A stretch of DNA of 6,629 bases from an uncultured Erysipelotrichaceae bacterium (GTDB lineage Bacteria; Bacillota_I; Bacilli_A; RF39; UBA660), in NCBI GenBank assembly GCA_902772675.1, contig CACYBN010000090.1:1-6629 (forward strand), given 5' to 3'. Numbering within the stretch: position 1 is the stretch's first letter; each line of letters opens with the position of its first letter. Positions 5,084-6,629 of this stretch are shown here, piece by piece. The position numbers and the translations under genes are program-made. The notes beneath the pieces are model-generated. The model made no database searches. It saw only the letters and a list, made by a program, of their open reading frames with translations, and was not told where the DNA came from.

Positions 5084-5842
5084 ATGAAAATAATATCTTG
5101 GAATGTAGCTGGTTTTCGTGCTTGTCTAAAGAAAGGTTTTGAAGATTTCTTCGATAAAGAACAAGCAGATATTTATTGTTTACAAGAAGTAAAAGCTTTA
5201 GAGGATCAAATAGATTTCAAGAGAAAGGATTATTTTTCTTATTTAAATCCTGCTGATAAAAAAGGTTATTCAGGTACAATGATCTATACTAATATTGAAC
5301 CATTAAATGTAAGTTTTGGTATTGGAATAGATGAACATGATCATGAAGGTAGAGTTATTACTTTAGAATATGAAGATTTTTATTTAGTAAATCAATATGT
5401 TCCTAATGTTAAAAGAGATTTATCTAGATTAGATTATCGTATGAAATGGGAAGATGATTTAAAAAATTATTTAAAGGAACTAGAGAAGAATAAACCAGTT
5501 GTAGTATGTGGAGATTTTAATGTTGCTCATGAAGAAATAGATATTAAAAATGCTAAGGCTAATATAGGTAATGCTGGTTTTACTTATGAAGAAAGAAATA
5601 AGTTTACTGATTTATTAAATAGTGGATTTATTGATACATATAGATATTATAATCCTGATAAAGATGATGCTTTCTCATGGTGGAGTTATATGGGTAAAGC
5701 TAGAGAAAACAATGTTGGATGGAGAATAGATTATTTTATAGTATCTAAATCAATTATTTCTAAAGTAAGTAATCCTAGTATTTATAGTGATGTATTTGGT
5801 AGTGATCATTGTCCGATTGGAATAGAACTTGATATGAATTAA
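5084..5842 (+). CDS. xth: Exodeoxyribonuclease III / class II AP endonuclease
   Basis: This 252-residue enzyme is full length for bacterial ExoA/XthA and acts in base excision repair, cutting DNA 5' to abasic sites and removing 3' blocking groups. All family motifs are present: SWNVAGFRA with Asn7; CLQEVKA with metal-binding Glu35; GYSGTMIYT (61-69); NQYVPN with catalytic Tyr105; VVCGDFNVAH with Asp144 and Asn146; GWRIDYF with Asp216; and GSDHCPIG with Asp241 and His242. It has no extra domains or signal peptide. The start at ATG 5084 has a perfect AGGAGG (5073-5078), which overlaps the stop of the UPF0316 gene and implies translational coupling. A strong terminator overlaps its own stop. It is a separate EEP-superfamily member from the fusion two genes upstream; B. 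subtilis calls its orthologue exoA. Confidence 0.96.
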   Translation: MKIISWNVAGFRACLKKGFEDFFDKEQADIYCLQEVKALEDQIDFKRKDYFSYLNPADKKGYSGTMIYTNIEPLNVSFGIGIDEHDHEGRVITLEYEDFYLVNQYVPNVKRDLSRLDYRMKWEDDLKNYLKELEKNKPVVVCGDFNVAHEEIDIKNAKANIGNAGFTYEERNKFTDLLNSGFIDTYRYYNPDKDDAFSWWSYMGKARENNVGWRIDYFIVSKSIISKVSNPSIYSDVFGSDHCPIGIELDMN

Positions 5843-5868
5843 AAAGATTAAGAAATTAATCTTTTTTT
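5841..5868 (+). terminator. Strong intrinsic terminator after exonuclease III
   Basis: An 11-bp perfect stem pairs 5841-5851 with 5856-5866 and closes a GAAA tetraloop (5852-5855), followed by T residues to 5868. The left arm begins inside the TAA stop (5840-5842). It is A-rich on the left arm, so it may also work in the opposite direction. Confidence 0.88.
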
Positions 5869-5889
5869 GTGTAATTAAAAATATTTATT

Positions 5890-5898
5890 TGTTATAAT
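5890..5898 (+). promoter_or_regulatory. Promoter of the enolase gene
   Basis: A perfect TATAAT (5893-5898) is preceded by TG at 5890-5891, forming an extended -10. No convincing -35 stands 16-18 bases upstream, where the DNA is AT-rich. The predicted start near 5905 gives a leader of about 20 bases, which holds AGGAGG at 5913-5918. Confidence 0.75.
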
Positions 5899-5925
5899 AT
5901 CTTTGTACATATAGGAGGTTAAAAT

Positions 5926-6629
5926 ATGAGTAATAATTATTTAGAAATTGAAAGTGTTAGAGCTTTAGAAATACTTGATTCTAGAGGAAATCCTACTATT
6001 CAAGTAACTGTAACAACTTTAGGAGGATATAAAGGAGTTGCTATGGTTCCAAGTGGTGCTTCAACTGGATCTTTTGAAGCAGTTGAATTAAGAGATGGTG
6101 ATAAATCTAGATATATGGGAAAGGGTGTATTAACAGCAGTTAATAATGTTAATGAAATAGTTGAACCTGCTTTAATTGGTATGAATGTTTATGATCAAAC
6201 AGAAATAGACAGAACACTAATTGAATTAGATGGTACTGAAAATAAAGGTAAATTAGGTGCTAATGCAACCTTAGGTGTATCTTTAGCAGTAGCAAGAGCA
6301 GCAGCTGAATCATTAGGAATTGAATTATATCGTTATATTGGTGGAAGTAATGCTAAAACTTTACCAGTACCTATGATGAATATCTTAAATGGTGGAAAAC
6401 ATGCTGATAATACAGTAAGTTCTCAAGAATTTATGATAATGCCAGTAGGTGCTCCAAACTTTACTGAAGGATTAAGATGGTGTGCTGAAATATATCATAC
6501 ATTAAAGAGTGTATTAAAAGAAAAAGGATTAGCTTCAGGAGTAGGAGATGAAGGTGGATTTGCTCCAAATTTATCTAATGATGAAGAAGCTCTTCAATTA
6601 ATAGTAGAAGCCATTAAAAAAGCAGGATA
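5926..6629 (+). CDS. eno: Enolase (phosphopyruvate hydratase), truncated by the window end
   Basis: The frame runs from ATG 5926, placed 7 bases after a perfect AGGAGG, to the window edge and gives 234 of about 430 expected residues. Enolase converts 2-phosphoglycerate to phosphoenolpyruvate in glycolysis and is cytosolic. Visible hallmarks are LEILDSRGNPT (14-24); the mobile loop PSGASTGSFEAVELRDGD (42-59) with the substrate-closing Ser43; KLGANATLGVSLAVARAAA (start of the barrel linker); PMMNILNGGKHADN with His159; SSQEFMIMP; and GVGDEGGFAPNL with Glu209 as a catalytic acid. The remaining metal ligands and the catalytic lysine would lie beyond the window. The gene stands after a strong terminator with its own strong-looking promoter and ribosome site, so it forms a separate transcription unit; what follows it cannot be seen. 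No frame breaks or unusual residues affect its assignment. Confidence 0.97.
   Translation, partial: MSNNYLEIESVRALEILDSRGNPTIQVTVTTLGGYKGVAMVPSGASTGSFEAVELRDGDKSRYMGKGVLTAVNNVNEIVEPALIGMNVYDQTEIDRTLIELDGTENKGKLGANATLGVSLAVARAAAESLGIELYRYIGGSNAKTLPVPMMNILNGGKHADNTVSSQEFMIMPVGAPNFTEGLRWCAEIYHTLKSVLKEKGLASGVGDEGGFAPNLSNDEEALQLIVEAIKKAG

Noticed and set aside
3779..5842. The EEP domain of the fusion and exonuclease III as a recent tandem duplication
   Set aside because: They share only the superfamily catalytic residues. The motifs around them differ (GNGIITKYP against GYSGTMIYT; no NQYVPN in the fusion).
5841..5925. Small RNA gene between exonuclease III and enolase
   Set aside because: The interval is fully explained by a terminator, an extended -10 promoter and a ribosome site; no second hairpin or T-run is present.

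Overview
This is a very AT-rich, tightly packed window with every gene on the + strand, as expected for a low-GC Bacillota, perhaps an uncultured gut Bacilli or RF39-like lineage. That placement is an inference from composition, codon choice (AGA for Arg, TTA for Leu) and Shine-Dalgarno sequences of the AGGAGG type. All visible tryptophans are TGG and no gene is interrupted by TGA, so the standard bacterial code (table 11) fits better than the Mycoplasma code. No stretch over 300 bases lacks a gene. I saw no tRNA, rRNA, CRISPR array, insertion sequence or credible reverse-strand gene.

The layout reads as four transcription units, three of which end in short AU-rich hairpin terminators. Unit 1 (1-1465) holds the tail of an unknown gene, a small unknown protein with an odd start region, a PfkB-family carbohydrate kinase with a CPFC motif, and a 72-residue protein that looks like a Nif11/NHLP-type leader. 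Unit 2 (about 1470-2964) holds a COG3575-type nucleotidyltransferase, a membrane-anchored chagasin-like (I42) protein and an unknown cytosolic protein, packed with 0-1 base between genes. Unit 3 (about 2971-5868) holds a two-domain HD phosphohydrolase / EEP nuclease-phosphatase fusion, a UPF0316 (DUF2179-type) membrane protein and exodeoxyribonuclease III. Unit 4 starts at about 5893 and holds the enolase gene, cut by the window end.

Units 2 and 3 start from nearly identical extended -10 promoters (TGATATACTTT) placed 1-3 bases after the preceding terminator's T-run, and they predict very short 5' leaders. Exonuclease III and enolase are housekeeping genes, so the region looks chromosomal rather than mobile. 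The points most worth a second look are the HD-EEP fusion, the leader-like 72-residue protein, the probable one-base lesion or unusual start at 95-119, and the anchored chagasin-like protein.
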